Assembly (NCBI GenBank): GCA_022701365.1
Contig: JAKUHH010000092.1
Span: 89,540-153,539, forward strand
Reading direction: 5' to 3'
Length of the DNA: 64,000 nt
DNA from: Mycocentrospora acerina
Taxonomy: Eukaryota > Ascomycota > Dothideomycetes > Pleosporales
The position numbers and the translations under genes are program-made. Numbering within the stretch: position 1 is the first letter of the stretch; every line of letters begins with the position of its first letter. This document shows positions 23,701 through 34,335 of the stretch, piece by piece. The notes below the pieces were generated by a model. That model made no database searches. It saw only the letters and a list, made by a program, of their open reading frames with translations, and was not told where the DNA came from.

Positions 23701-24860
23701 TTGGACAATTGAAATTCAAATCGTAATTTTTGTCACCGCTCGGATCCCTGTTCAGTTTATATCAGCTCATACAATTCATTTGATTTTCATTTAACCCTAC
23801 CAGTAGCCAACATGCATGCCAGTGAATTCTCGGGGTTGGAAAAGCTCATTAGGATCTGTATCTATCGGGCTCATCATATATTAGTCCATATTAAGTCTTG
23901 TGTCTTCTAATGACTTACTCATTGTGTCATTTCCATCAAGGCCCAGATTAAAGGAGCATCCGTCAGTGCTGTTCGCGACAAGGCTATTGGTGGAAGTCCT
24001 AGCTTGTATTGCTTGTTCACATTGCAAGTCCACGCTGCACATCATTGTTGGAGCACTCCAACTTTTTCCAGATATTTTTTCATTCGAGAGCTCTGAAGAG
24101 GGTCGGAAAGGTGCTAGTGTATAGTTGCGAGCCATGTATTGCGTAAGTGTCTCGTTCAGCATCGCTATTGCATAAGTCGACTGCGCATATGAGAACGATA
24201 TGTTCGAGAGCTGTTCATGATCGGGGATGAATGACGTAGATATAACGAAGGGCAAAGTGCGAGCCCTTGTGATTGTCTTCGTAGAAAATATACCTGCCGA
24301 TGCAGGGACAACACCTAGTGTCACGAAAAGGAAGGCTAAAGAGGTCCAAAATACCGACCAGTGTCTATTTACACTTAGTGATATTCCAAAATGTTTGCCG
24401 TTCAACTTCACCTTTTTGAGAATGCTCTGAAAGGGACCAAAGGGCCAAATTCAAAGGGATATTGAAGCAGCAAAGAGTCACTCCCTAAAGCCCCATTTTT
24501 CTTACTCAACTGATGGTACGGCTCGAACCTCTTTGCTTCTAGATCAATCCATGACCAGTAGATGCTGTATATGACAGCAACAACTGTGGGAAGGTATAGA
24601 TATTGAAACGTCTGGATCAACGGAAGATCACTAATTTTCGGTGCGAAAATGATGCCACTATTCATTTTGCTCTTAGTGAGTTCAACTTGAAGTAGAAGAA
24701 TCAATAACCAGGATGTTATTAAAACGAAGCTGAGGTTCAACGTTCGAAGAGCTGGAGGTTTCCAAAACCGGGACTCTGTCAAAGTTGAGTATCATTTCAA
24801 AATCTAGGTAAATTAAGATGACGTACCATGGCGTTTTCTCTTGCTTATAAGATATTTCAT
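20777..24860 (-). CDS. DUF3433 membrane protein, copy C of a tandem trio
   Basis: Seven exons: 24860-24827, 24775-24412, 24364-23919, 23861-23801, 23747-22884, 22825-22620 and 22563-20777, all in phase, give 1253 residues. The first exon is short (MKYLISKRKRH) and joins ESRFWKPPALR. The two-unit layout is the same as in copies A and B, with many N-glycosylation sequons in both ectodomains, IEPLWVMINRLLCMLQP between them, and RRPGQYLPRLPTSIGS in the C-terminal region. Two extra introns (23918-23862 and 23800-23748) interrupt the first ectodomain and isolate a 61-nt exon. Copy C is closer to copy A than to B by eye (for example SIDVNYSSLPPQ versus SIDLNYSSLPPQ). Confidence 0.88.
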
Positions 24861-25757
24861 TGCGATATCTCAATCAGATAGTTTCAGTTCATATACAGAT
24901 ACGATTTTGTGAGCCGAATGCTGTGCCTGGAGCAAATGATTGCTTGATGAATGAAAGAATGTATTTAAAATCAAGCATGGAAATATGTCAAAGCAGCCTT
25001 TAGTTTCACAACTATCGCCTGGCAACATGATGGGTCAATATCGTATTATTCATATACCATAGCGTACGCTTATTGTAGTACAGACCCATAGTAAGCAATT
25101 ACGCGCCGACCGCGCCTCTCTGAAAATACTTTACCTTTCTGTTTGAAACCTACAGCCAAACCTCTAGCGTCGATTTATTATCTCCCTCAATTGCAGTTGG
25201 GTCAGGAGATTTGCCCTTGTAGGTGCTAATTCACAGTCCAAATGACTGCATTACTCATGTTGTCAAAAAGTAAGGCTGTTTACATATATAACTTTGCACA
25301 AATTCATGGTACGCTGGTTCTTTTATGAATAGGTAATTGAACATGAAATAGTAGAGTTGTGCTGAGGAATACTATATGATGCAGCTGAAATGCAACCACG
25401 CTGTTGTGAATTTCCTATGATGCAGGGATTCGCGTGGTAGCAACGGCTACAGTCTTTTGATTTGTGTGCGTTAGGCAAATTCAGACCACCTGGCATAGAC
25501 TCCGCCTCTTGGCCATACGTCATCTGTAGGTCAAGATACAGTCATACAACTAGGATAACAGGCGGGGGCTGAAACTTGATCCACATGAACTTTAGCATCG
25601 ATGTCGTTATCTAACTCCCTGCGTCAACCATGCTGTATAAAGATACCTGGGCAATGCAGAAGAGTTTGCGTTGGGTCTCGAATTGTGTCGACTACTTGAA
25701 TGCGCCGAGCTCTCGTCTCCTGCAGATACAATTAGCAAATCGGAGTGAAGGCACGGA
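24861..25757. other. Spacer between DUF3433 copy C and the reductase gene
   Basis: AT-rich DNA of about 0.9 kb carrying the copy C promoter and the 3' end of the minus-strand gene to the right. Apart from the GC-rich element at 25103-25116 I see no gene or other feature. Confidence 0.5.
25103..25116 (-). promoter_or_regulatory. GC-rich upstream element, copy C
   Basis: In gene orientation GGCGCGGTCGGCGC, about 243 bp upstream of the start codon at 24860. It is one base shorter in the middle than the copies ahead of genes A and B, while the TCGGCGC core is the same. Confidence 0.45.
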
Positions 25758-26957
25758 CTACGCAGCTACTTGCCACCACATCTTAAAATCGACAGTTCCT
25801 ACGTCAATGCCCAAATCTTTCAGCGTACTCGTATCAAGATGACAATCAAAAGGCCGTACAGTGCCATCTTTAGGCTCCTCTTCTGGTTTGAAAGGCTCCA
25901 TTCCATCAAGTGGAAGACACATTATGTCAGCGAAGGTCTGGCAAATCTGCCATTTTGTCATCTGGTCTTCCGAGCTGAATTGGAGAATGGTCGGCAGATC
26001 ACGGTTTCTACGGTAGGATGTAAGTAGGAGCAAGAGAATCTCACTTGGATGACATACTCATTCGCGGGGTCTAAGTACAGTTTCGAGATATCGCGACAGA
26101 CTCTACCGACGTCCTGCGTATTTGTGGGAAATCGGAGAGCGTAGTCATCCATCTTGATCTTTGGCTGACCTCCCTTCTGGGATGCCCAGAGCTGTGACAT
26201 AAGCATATTGACAGCGCTCTCTTTCGGCTCATCGCAAGACCCATATAATATTGGGACTCGCAAGACAGCCACTCTGTTTTTAGTGATTGCTTGACTAGCT
26301 ACATCCAAAACAGCTTTCTCGCCGTCGAGTTTAGTCTGGCCATACCTGCAGTGATTCATGGTCAGTGAAGATCTTACGCGGGTGAAATAATACTTTGAAA
26401 GCCTTTTGAATGCCGGTCTTCCGAGAAGCCTCGCAAGCAAGATGAGAAAGTCAAATTAAATAATAATCTTGACTAGTATCGTTATTATATTCACAAACTT
26501 ACACGTTAGGCGGGGCTGGTTTGGAGCTTGTTTTGTATGGAGCTTCTCCAGGGCGACCAGAGAAGACGTAGTCGGTCGAGATGTAGATGAGAAGTATTCC
26601 TCGGACAGTCGTCGCTTCTGCAATATCTCTACTAGAATCCACATTCAACTTTTTGGCAGCATCTGGGTTTGATGTGCATGAATCAGGGAATCGATTGGCT
26701 GCACAATGTACAACAACGTTTGGCTTCACTTCATCCAACACTCGCTCGATATCGCTTCGATCCAAGACATCAAGTTTGATGACTTCTGGGGGATTGACCC
26801 GACTAAGGCCGGTCCCAATAGACTTCCAGCCATCCAGAAAGAATTGTCTCTGTACCTGTCGGCCAAGAAGACCACTGGCTTCACTACATGGTCAGCCAGT
26901 GACTTGGAGTAGATAGGGGTCGAATTCACCTCCGGTGACTAACACAGTCCGTGTCAT
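25758..26957 (-). CDS. NAD(P)-binding RmlD/MAT2B-like reductase
   Basis: Four exons: 26957-26930, 26878-26503, 26345-26058 and 26007-25758, giving 313 residues. The N-terminus is a Rossmann nucleotide site, VLVTGASGLLGR, created exactly by the first splice. STDYVFSG and the YGQTK pair (Tyr136, Lys140) are typical of extended short-chain dehydrogenases of the dTDP-4-dehydrorhamnose reductase type. The closest eukaryotic relatives are the regulatory beta subunits of methionine adenosyltransferase (MAT2B), and fungal genomes usually carry one such gene. Whether it regulates S-adenosylmethionine synthesis or is an independent reductase cannot be told from sequence. It is divergent from the CFIm25 gene across 239 bp. 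Confidence 0.85.
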
Positions 26958-27196
26958 ACTGCTCGATCAAATCAATAAGAGGCCTTTGTTGTCTCTCTTG
27001 CAAATGTGATGGTTGACAAAAGATCGACGCTGGAGGAGATGGGTACCTGGGAGAGCTCTAAAGTGAGGAGACCAATCGCGTTGATTGGAGCTTACGTGAT
27101 GTGCTGCGCTACTGATCCCTGCCGTAGCTCCGTGGCTCGCGCGACTTGTCGCGACTCTCTGTACTTTCACATAACAAGCATAAACAAGCACACAAC
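26958..27196. promoter_or_regulatory. Divergent promoter between the MAT2B-like and CFIm25 genes
   Basis: Both start codons face away from this 239-bp interval, so both promoters must lie inside it or reach into the 5' ends. No single TATA box stands out. Confidence 0.5.
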
Positions 27197-28162
27197 ATGT
27201 CGACTATAACACAGCAAGCTTCACAAAGCTCATACCCGTATGTAAAAGGAGCGATATATCTCTTATTAGTTACTAATTCCTTACTAGCCCCACTCTTCCC
27301 AAGGACTTTAATGCCAACCAACCCAAGACTATCCGCCTATACCCTCTCAGCAACTACACATTTGGCACCAAAGATGGCCAGCCAGAAGAGGATCCATCGG
27401 TATTGGCGCGTTTGAAGCGACTGGAGGAGCACTACCAGGAACATGGGATGCGCCGGACGTGCGAGGGCATTCTGGTCTGCCACGAGCACAACCATCCTCA
27501 CATCCTCATGTTGCAGATTGCAAATGCCTTTTTCAAACTGTGCGTGGATTGGTTTATCTGATTGGATAGTCACTAACTTTCTTCAGCCCTGGCGATTACC
27601 TCCGCGCCGAAGACGACGAGATTGAAGGCTTCAAGGCGAGACTGAATGAGCGCCTTGCGCCAGTTGGAACACAATTCACAGGGGAGGGCGTCAACGATGA
27701 GTGGCAAGTTGGCGACACACTTGCACAGTGGTGGCGACCGAACTTTGAGACATTCATGTATCCCTTTATACCTGCACACGTTACCAGGCCAAAGGAATGC
27801 AAAAAGCTCTATTTCATCCAGCTTCCTCGCAGCAGTACGTCTCAGTGTGCAAACAAGAAGCAGTATTTTCTAACGCCACCGCAGAAGTGCTCAGCGTCCC
27901 GAAGAACATGAAACTCTTGGCTGTTCCGTTGTTTGAATTGTACGACAACACAGCACGCTATGGACCACAGCTCTCAGCTATCCCACACTTGCTCTCACGC
28001 TACAACTTTGAATTTGTCGACGAAGATGGCAATGTCGCGGCAGTAACACCAGGTGTTGGACCACCAGAGGGCCACGTGCAAACAAAGGTCCTAGCAGGAG
28101 GCGAGGATGTGAAGATGGAGCAGAATGGAGAGGAAACGTCAAGCGACATTACCTTGTCGTAG
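27197..28162 (+). CDS. CFIm25 / NUDT21-like pre-mRNA cleavage factor subunit
   Basis: Four exons: 27197-27237, 27288-27539, 27587-27834 and 27885-28162, giving 272 residues. RLYPLSNYTFGTKD near the N-terminus, the degenerate Nudix region around LPGDYLRAEDDEIEGF, and the C-terminal LLAVPLFELYDN are hallmarks of the 25-kDa subunit of cleavage factor Im (CPSF5). In animals CFIm25 binds UGUA in pre-mRNA and guides poly(A) site choice in the nucleus. The Nudix box lacks its full catalytic set, as in known CFIm25 proteins, so hydrolysis is unlikely. About 40 acidic/polar residues extend the C-terminus. Confidence 0.92.
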
Positions 28163-29963
28163 ATTGACCCCATATACCCCTCTCATATCCTTGTTACGAA
28201 GACTGATGCATGAAATGGCGTTAGGAGTCTTTTTGGAGGACGTCATGAATTTGAGCTCCGACCATTGTTCTCAAAAACTGCAAGATGGGGTGACTTTTCA
28301 AACGCAAAGCCACATGTCTATAGAGGTTCTTGTGGGTCGACGACGCTGCTCACCCACAGGTAGTAAGTATGCTTGACGCAGTGTAATAGAAGGGTTGGTC
28401 ATTGATCTCAGCACGCCTGTTTATCTCCTCCCTCTTCATCACTGCTCTAGAAAAGACCGTACCATAAATTTCCAAGTAGGCAAGTAAATGTATACGCTAG
28501 ATGGCAATTTTTGAAAACTCCCCCGCCCCCCTACCTTGTCGAATTCCTCTTCCACTCTACTCTCACAACGCCACACATATTGCCGGCAGACTCGGAAAAA
28601 ATGTCATAGCAGCCAAAATATGCAATGCAAATGCTAGAACAGGATGATATTTTCAGGTCTTTTTTCCTTCTTAATTCCTTACAAATCCCATGTACAATGT
28701 CGCTACTTCAACCCACCTCCTCGCCTACCACCCTTTTTTATACTTGTACATTCGCCTTCCCAAAAGGATGGATATGCTCCTCCCTCTTCTCTCTCTTTTC
28801 CCCTTTCTCCTCCTCGCTACTATTCTTCTATCCATACCATTCTTCCACCCATCTACCTATACTCTCCCCTCGAACCTATCCTTGATTTGACATCCCACCA
28901 TACCATACCATTCCATCATTATCAATCAATCAATCAATCAATCAATTATTTATTCACGCACCCACTCCTAGTCACCTATCGATGTCGACAAGTACATTAG
29001 CCAAGCTTCTTTCTTTACTTCTCTTGCCTGGAGATTTAAACGGGATCAGGAGGAAGGGAGTAGAGGAAGCAGTTGGACGTAGAATTGACATTGGCAAAGT
29101 AGGAGAAGAGGGTAAGGAAAGTGGAAAGTAAAGAGGAGAGAAGAAGAAGAAGAAGAAGAAGAAGAAGAAGAAGAAGAAGAAGAAGAAGAAGAAGAAGAAG
29201 AAGAAGAAGAAGAAGAAGAAGAAGAAGAAGACCAGGATTCATCGAATTCACAAAAATTTAAATTTCGCTCTTTGATTTGTTCGAGACAATCAGTCAAATA
29301 GACTTCGTATGACTGAATAGCCAAAGACTAAATTAATACGACTTTCATAATCCTTTCCAGTTAATACTAAACTACCCATCACTATAGTGACTCCATGTAT
29401 AATACGTTCATGACGGAAAAAATATCAACCCGATTCCTCAGACCACAACGCCTCTGGGTCAAACACCTCCGATGGGCCCTCCAGATAAACGTATCCCGGG
29501 CGAAGAATCAGGTGTAGAATAACGAGTGTACTGCAGCGTAATTGACAAGTCAAGAGCGAGAAGTGAAAAGCATAGAACAGCTCGATGCTGGAGTGTCAGT
29601 AGATGATGAGTGACGAAGATTCGACGCAGCGGATCCATCAACTGTAAGTGCCGTATAAAACGATTGGCTTTCTATCAGCGAGGATTAGCCAAACGTCACC
29701 AGGGGAGAAGAATCCACATACTTACCCTCAGAACTAGCATCGCCGTCTGCCAGCTACGCTTTAACGACGCCATTTCCCTCTCCTCTCCTCTCCCGCCACC
29801 TCTCCAACCACCTCCTCTTCCCACCACGATCCGCCACCAAAAGCCCCCGCTCAATAACCGAATCAATCCTCAACTGCCCACACTCCCTCCTATACAACCT
29901 CTCAACCCGCAGTCTCCCGCGCCCATTAAAAAATACCCCCCTAACAACCCCCTTCACACGCTG
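28163..29963. other. 1.8-kb spacer with simple repeats
   Basis: After the CFIm25 stop codon comes pyrimidine-rich DNA, a short ATCA repeat at 28921-28945 and a long GAA microsatellite at 29140-29230. The long open frames in the repeat (poly-Ser or poly-Leu) are artefacts of the triplet run. No gene is supported. Confidence 0.55.
29140..29230. repeat. (GAA)n trinucleotide microsatellite, about 30 units
   Basis: An almost perfect run of GAA over 91 bp. All-purine runs of this size can form triplex DNA and vary in length between strains; that is general knowledge, not shown here. Confidence 0.95.
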
Positions 29964-30488
29964 CTAGCGCCCCCTCCCCAATTCCCCCCCATCTCCCCTA
30001 CCACCTCCCTCCGACCCCTCCCCCAGACCCAAATCCAACTCCAACTCCAAATCCATCATCGGATCCGCCAACCCCTGCACAAACCGCGCAAACGTATGAG
30101 CCCTCACAAACCACTCATGCGCCCCAACCATCCCCCTCATCCGATCATACGCCTCAAACATATCAACAAAAACCCGCACACCACCAGGCGCACAAAACGC
30201 ATACAAAACGGTGAAGAACTCCCGCACGCTGGCGGGGCGCCGCGCCGCTAGATCAGTAACGAGCAGGTTGTTCGCCGTGTCGATGACGAGCGCGCAGAAG
30301 CACTTCCCGGTTCGCCGGAAGGAGGAGGCGTGCAGGCGGGCGATGAAGCCTGGGTGGAAGTAGGTTTTTAGGATTGCGTCCGGGGGGAGGGACCAGTCTG
30401 GGCGGCAGCCTTGGGAGCGCATGAAGGTGTTGTTGAGGTTGGGGCGGTAGTTTTTGCTGGGTTGGGGGCGGGTGCGGAGGTGGATCAT
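29964..30488 (-). CDS. Hypothetical protein, doubtful; frame continues past an in-frame TAG
   Basis: From the ATG at 30488 the frame gives 174 residues with a compact middle part (GKCFCALVIDTANNLLVTDL, then REFFTVLYAFCAPGGVRVF) that looks protein-like. The C-terminus is low-complexity Glu/Gly-rich sequence. The TAG stop at 29966-29964 is followed in the same frame by 69 more sense codons to 29754. I do not recognise the family. It may be a real small gene, a gene broken by one nonsense change, or chance coding in GC-rich DNA. Confidence 0.4.
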   Translation of the reverse strand: MIHLRTRPQPSKNYRPNLNNTFMRSQGCRPDWSLPPDAILKTYFHPGFIARLHASSFRRTGKCFCALVIDTANNLLVTDLAARRPASVREFFTVLYAFCAPGGVRVFVDMFEAYDRMRGMVGAHEWFVRAHTFARFVQGLADPMMDLELELDLGLGEGSEGGGRGDGGELGRGR

Positions 30489-31094
30489 GGTTGGAGGGGG
30501 GTTTGTCAAGTGATGATGATAGTGAATGTTGAAGATGTGAAGTTAGAATAAGAGCGGGTTGGGTGAGTGGTGGTGAGAATGTACGTGTTGTAGAGACAAA
30601 GTCTTTTTTTTAAGAGGGAGATGATCATCGTGACTGCTGCTATGACAGATAGATGGGTAAGAGCATTCTTTTGGAGAAGTTGATATTGTCCTGTTTCCGG
30701 CATGGTTAAGCCCTTCTTTGTTTGGGTGAAGCAAGTCGGATATTCGTGAGTATTCGCTACCTCTCTCATTCGCCAATCACCGCTACAATAGACGGTAGGG
30801 TAGGCAGGAGCACCCCATACAGTCACTCCAATCATTACTCTCAAACACTCCCCACTCGTAATACAATGCCAAGATTGTCACTGTCAGTGGCAGCACTCTT
30901 CCTCTACAATCAACTCTTTGCGGAGAGAATAAAAAGTACGAGAAACTGAAATTATAACATCAGTACACTCATGCAGTAACACAAGGTGAAGTGAGTTATT
31001 TATTCACAGTGACTTCCCTCCCAACATGCGGAGCCCACCACATCAACAAAAAAAACGCCCAGCCCATGCAAACGCCGACATTTTTTTCCTTTAC

Positions 31095-33858
31095 CTAATC
31101 AAATCCCATCCAGTCCCCATCGTCCTCCCCTTCGCTCATCTCCTCATCCTCTGGGTTTCCGTTTTCAATCTCCTTGACACCGAAATCCAACTGTCGGGAC
31201 TTTTCCTTCTTCTCCACAGGCTGCGCGAGAAGGTACTCGATCCTGTACACGTTCTCATCAGCCAGCCGCGCCAATTCGGCCTGGATTCTTCGAACTGCCT
31301 TCTCCACGCTCCTCAGTTCCGCTTCTAGCCCTGACTTGTTGTCTTTCATCCACCGGCCGTGCTTGCTGAGTAAGGCCTCGATCCACACAAGGTTGAATTC
31401 CAGATGTGGCGACTCATCGGCCTGGACGGCGACAAAGCGAAGTAAACGGCCGAGATATACGGGAGGTAGATCTTTGACGACAAGGGGGACGTCGGAGATG
31501 GGTGTGGCTTCATAGACACGGCGGATGAGGTTGCGTTCGTTGAGGCGGAAAGCCATTACTAGGGCTTTCAGGTACTCCTTTTGTGCGAGGGTTTCAAGCG
31601 TGGTGCTGGGTGTGACGTTGATATCTAGGTCGAAGGGGTCAAATTGGAAGGTGTTATCTAGTGAGTAGATGAGCAGACCCTCGGTTGAGGCGGCGCAGAA
31701 AGCACGTCCAGTAGGTGAAAATGCTACGGCTGGGACACGGACTTCGGGTCGTGTCCTTCGTGCGCCGACGCCCTTTTGCGCGCCGGGAAGTGTGGTATCG
31801 CGGCGGTCTTCGAGATCTGATGCTTCTCCTTGGTCATCGATAAGGCCTTGGGGCCCGGCGTCGGTGAGTAGCTTGCTGTTGAGGAATTCTTGTGTACCAT
31901 CGAGGGACAGATTGACAGAAACGGTGAGCTTCTTGAGGAGAACGCCTGACTGGGCATCATACAGGCAGATGTACTTGCTGTTGCCACCTGCAAGCACGCA
32001 CGTACCATCTGCACTGTACCTAACTGTTGTGAAGGCCTTTGTGCCTGCGACGTTGGCAGCTGTTCGTCGATCAGACATTTTGCGACCACCTGAGACGTCT
32101 CGTCGGGCATCGACACCATTCTGTTGTGCGGCGTCGGAGACAGACCAGAAGGTAAGTTGACCATCGAGTGTTGTGACTGCTATTTGCTTCGAGTCTGGGC
32201 GAAAAGCGACACTCAAAACGTCGGCCATGAGTTGCAATGGCTCACTTGTTTGCGTGCGAGCAAAGATGCTCCAGACGCGAACAGTCTTGTCCCAACTTCC
32301 ACTCACTAATGTGCTTGCATCTGGGGAGAAAGCGAGTGACGATACTGGCCCTTCGTGGCCAGACAAGCGGTCGAGCAATTGGCCAGTCTGGACAGACCAG
32401 ATGTGAATGTCAAAGGAGTCGACAGATCCTGCACAAACGACTTCGCCGCTGGGGTCGACTGCTAGAGACGAGAAGGATAGTCTCGAGGGCGCTGTGAAAG
32501 TCCGGAAGTTGCGGTATCTGATCAAATCCCACGCTCTTACGGAGCCATCCAGACTGGCTGTGAAGAGGACGTTTCCTCTCTTTGCAAACTCGCAAGCCGT
32601 GACCCCGCTCATGTGCTCGGTGAATGTAACGACACAGAAACCGGTGTTGACGTCCCATACCTTGATCTTCCCGTCGTCGGCAGCAGTTATGATGCGCTGG
32701 CCCTCGGGAGAGTATGCGATTGAGTTCATGGAATCGAAGTGTCCCTGTTGCTTCAGAACGTATGATTCAGACTGCCACTCCCAGACCAGCAGCTGCCCAA
32801 GTTTCGAGGCACCAAAGGCAAGCCACTCTCCCGTCTTGTTGATGGCAACATAGTCGATGTCGTTTTGCGAGATGCTCAGGCTCTGGATCTGTGCGAACTC
32901 GGGCAGTTCGTGGATGAAGAAGATGCCGTTGGAGAAGCCAGTGACGAGCAGCTTCGACTCTGGGTGGAAGCCAGCGCATGTGACGTGTGCCCCGTTCTGC
33001 ATGAAGAAGTGGCGCTCTGCGATTCCCCACTGCAGGTTTTCGTCGTCGTCCTCGTCGGCATCCTCGGGCGCGTCGTAGCGCAGCATGTACTTCCACACAA
33101 AGAGGGCGCCATCCTTGCTGACCGTGTATATCGTCTCTTGGTCTTTTGAGAACCACGCGCCCATGATGGCCTGCCTGTGTCCGCTCAGCGTGGTGTGCAC
33201 GAACCCCTCCTCTTGCTCCATGCTCCATATGCGTGCAGTGAGATCCTTGGACGCGCTGAGGAAGAACCTCGAGTCGGCGGACCATTCCAGGCTCTGGATT
33301 ATGTCATAGTGGCCGGTGTATATTCGGTGACGCACAAAGGGCGCAAACTCCAAGTCGCCCTCTGCAACATCTGGTGTCGATGGCGTGTGCCACACTTCGA
33401 TCTGCCGCCCAACGCCCGCCGCAAAATGTCGGCCAGATGGCGAGAAGGCGAGGGCTGTCACCTCGCCGCGCAGGGAGAAGTGGTAGAGGACGATTCGGCG
33501 GGGCACATTGGTGAGGATGGCACGGCCGTCTTCGTCGACAGAAAGCAGCAGGTTGCCGCGCGGGTTCAGTGCGAGGCGGGCAATGTTTCTGCGATGCGCA
33601 AACGGGAGCGTGTAGGATTTGGAGCTGCCGAGGAATTAGCGCAGAAAGCAGGCCTGGCGACATTGGGCGCATACTTGACGAGGTCGAAGACGGTGACGCG
33701 ATTGCCCACGGGCGACAGCAGGCAGGTGCCATCTGGGGTGAAGAGCAGGTTGCCTCTGCTGTAGACGGTGCCAAGCAGGTTGGAGAACTGGGGCGTGTCA
33801 GTTGGCGCAGGAGCAGGTGATGTAGTTGCGCGCTGCGTACCTGGAAGTCGGTCTTCAT
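31095..33858 (-). CDS. PWP2: Periodic tryptophan protein 2 (U3 snoRNP / SSU processome)
   Basis: Three exons: 33858-33841 (only six codons, MKTDFQ), 33787-33675 and 33624-31095, giving 886 residues. The protein starts FSNLLGTVYSRGNL and contains about a dozen WD40 repeats (for example GSWDKTVRVWS, AADDGKIKVWD). Its C-terminal helical Utp12-type domain ends in an acidic tail (DEEMSEGEDDGD). PWP2/Utp1 is a core UTP-B subunit that binds the 5' end of pre-18S rRNA in the nucleolus and is essential in yeast. Length agrees with yeast Pwp2 (about 920). It is divergent from the septin gene across 477 bp. Confidence 0.96.
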
Positions 33859-34335
33859 GATGCAGTGCAGGGCAGTGCAGGGCAGTCGTGTCCAGCCTCG
33901 TGTCTATGCAGACTCCAGGCGGGGCCGTGTGTTGCGCGCATCTTGAACTTTTTTCGACGACTGGAGCTCGGGCCGCGCAGAAGCGCACCAGGCGCATGCG
34001 TTAGCGCGGCCTGCCCCAGCCAGGGTCGGTGCTTGCCGAATGGGCGACGTGCAGAAAGGGGACGCCAAAATGTCCCCCGACCCCGACACGACACTTCTGT
34101 CTGTCTCTGCCTCTGCCTCTGCCTCTGCCTCTGCTCCTGCCCCGTAAGAGTCCCCTCGCCAGACCCTCGCTGCCACCACCCGCCAGCACTGCGCCTTCCC
34201 CTGTTGTCTGCTGCTGCCACACGCCCGCGTCAGTGCCTCTCCTGCAGCCGTGAAGCTCGTCCTCCGCTGGCCTGCCACCACTGACCTCCTCCGCAGACCC
34301 CTAGTCCACCACCACCACCACCCCGAACCCGCACC
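33859..34335. promoter_or_regulatory. Divergent promoter between PWP2 and the septin gene
   Basis: A 477-bp GC-rich interval between two start codons. It contains five copies of CTCTGC at 34105-34134, a CT-rich tract of the kind often found ahead of transcription starts in filamentous fungi. That role is inferred from family experience. Confidence 0.5.
34105..34134. repeat. (CTCTGC)5 hexamer repeat
   Basis: Five exact tandem hexamers in the PWP2/septin intergenic region. Confidence 0.9.

Noticed and set aside
10598..24860. Secondary-metabolite or heterokaryon-incompatibility (HET/NLR) cluster
   Set aside because: No synthase, NACHT, HET or tailoring-enzyme motif is present; the array consists only of DUF3433 proteins.
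29036..29324. Open frames encoding long poly-Ser or poly-Leu runs
   Set aside because: They are produced by the GAA microsatellite read on the minus strand and have no protein-like flanks.
29610..30251. 213-codon plus-strand frame, Pro/Thr-rich
   Set aside because: It is the complement of the Gly/Glu/Arg-rich minus-strand frame and has only low-complexity composition.
31669..32164. Open frames of 146 and 163 codons overlapping PWP2 (one on each strand)
   Set aside because: They lie inside the PWP2 coding exon in other frames and arise from its GC-rich codons; no motif or splice structure of their own.
32410..33285. Minus-strand frames inside PWP2 in other phases
   Set aside because: Shadows of the WD40 reading frame.
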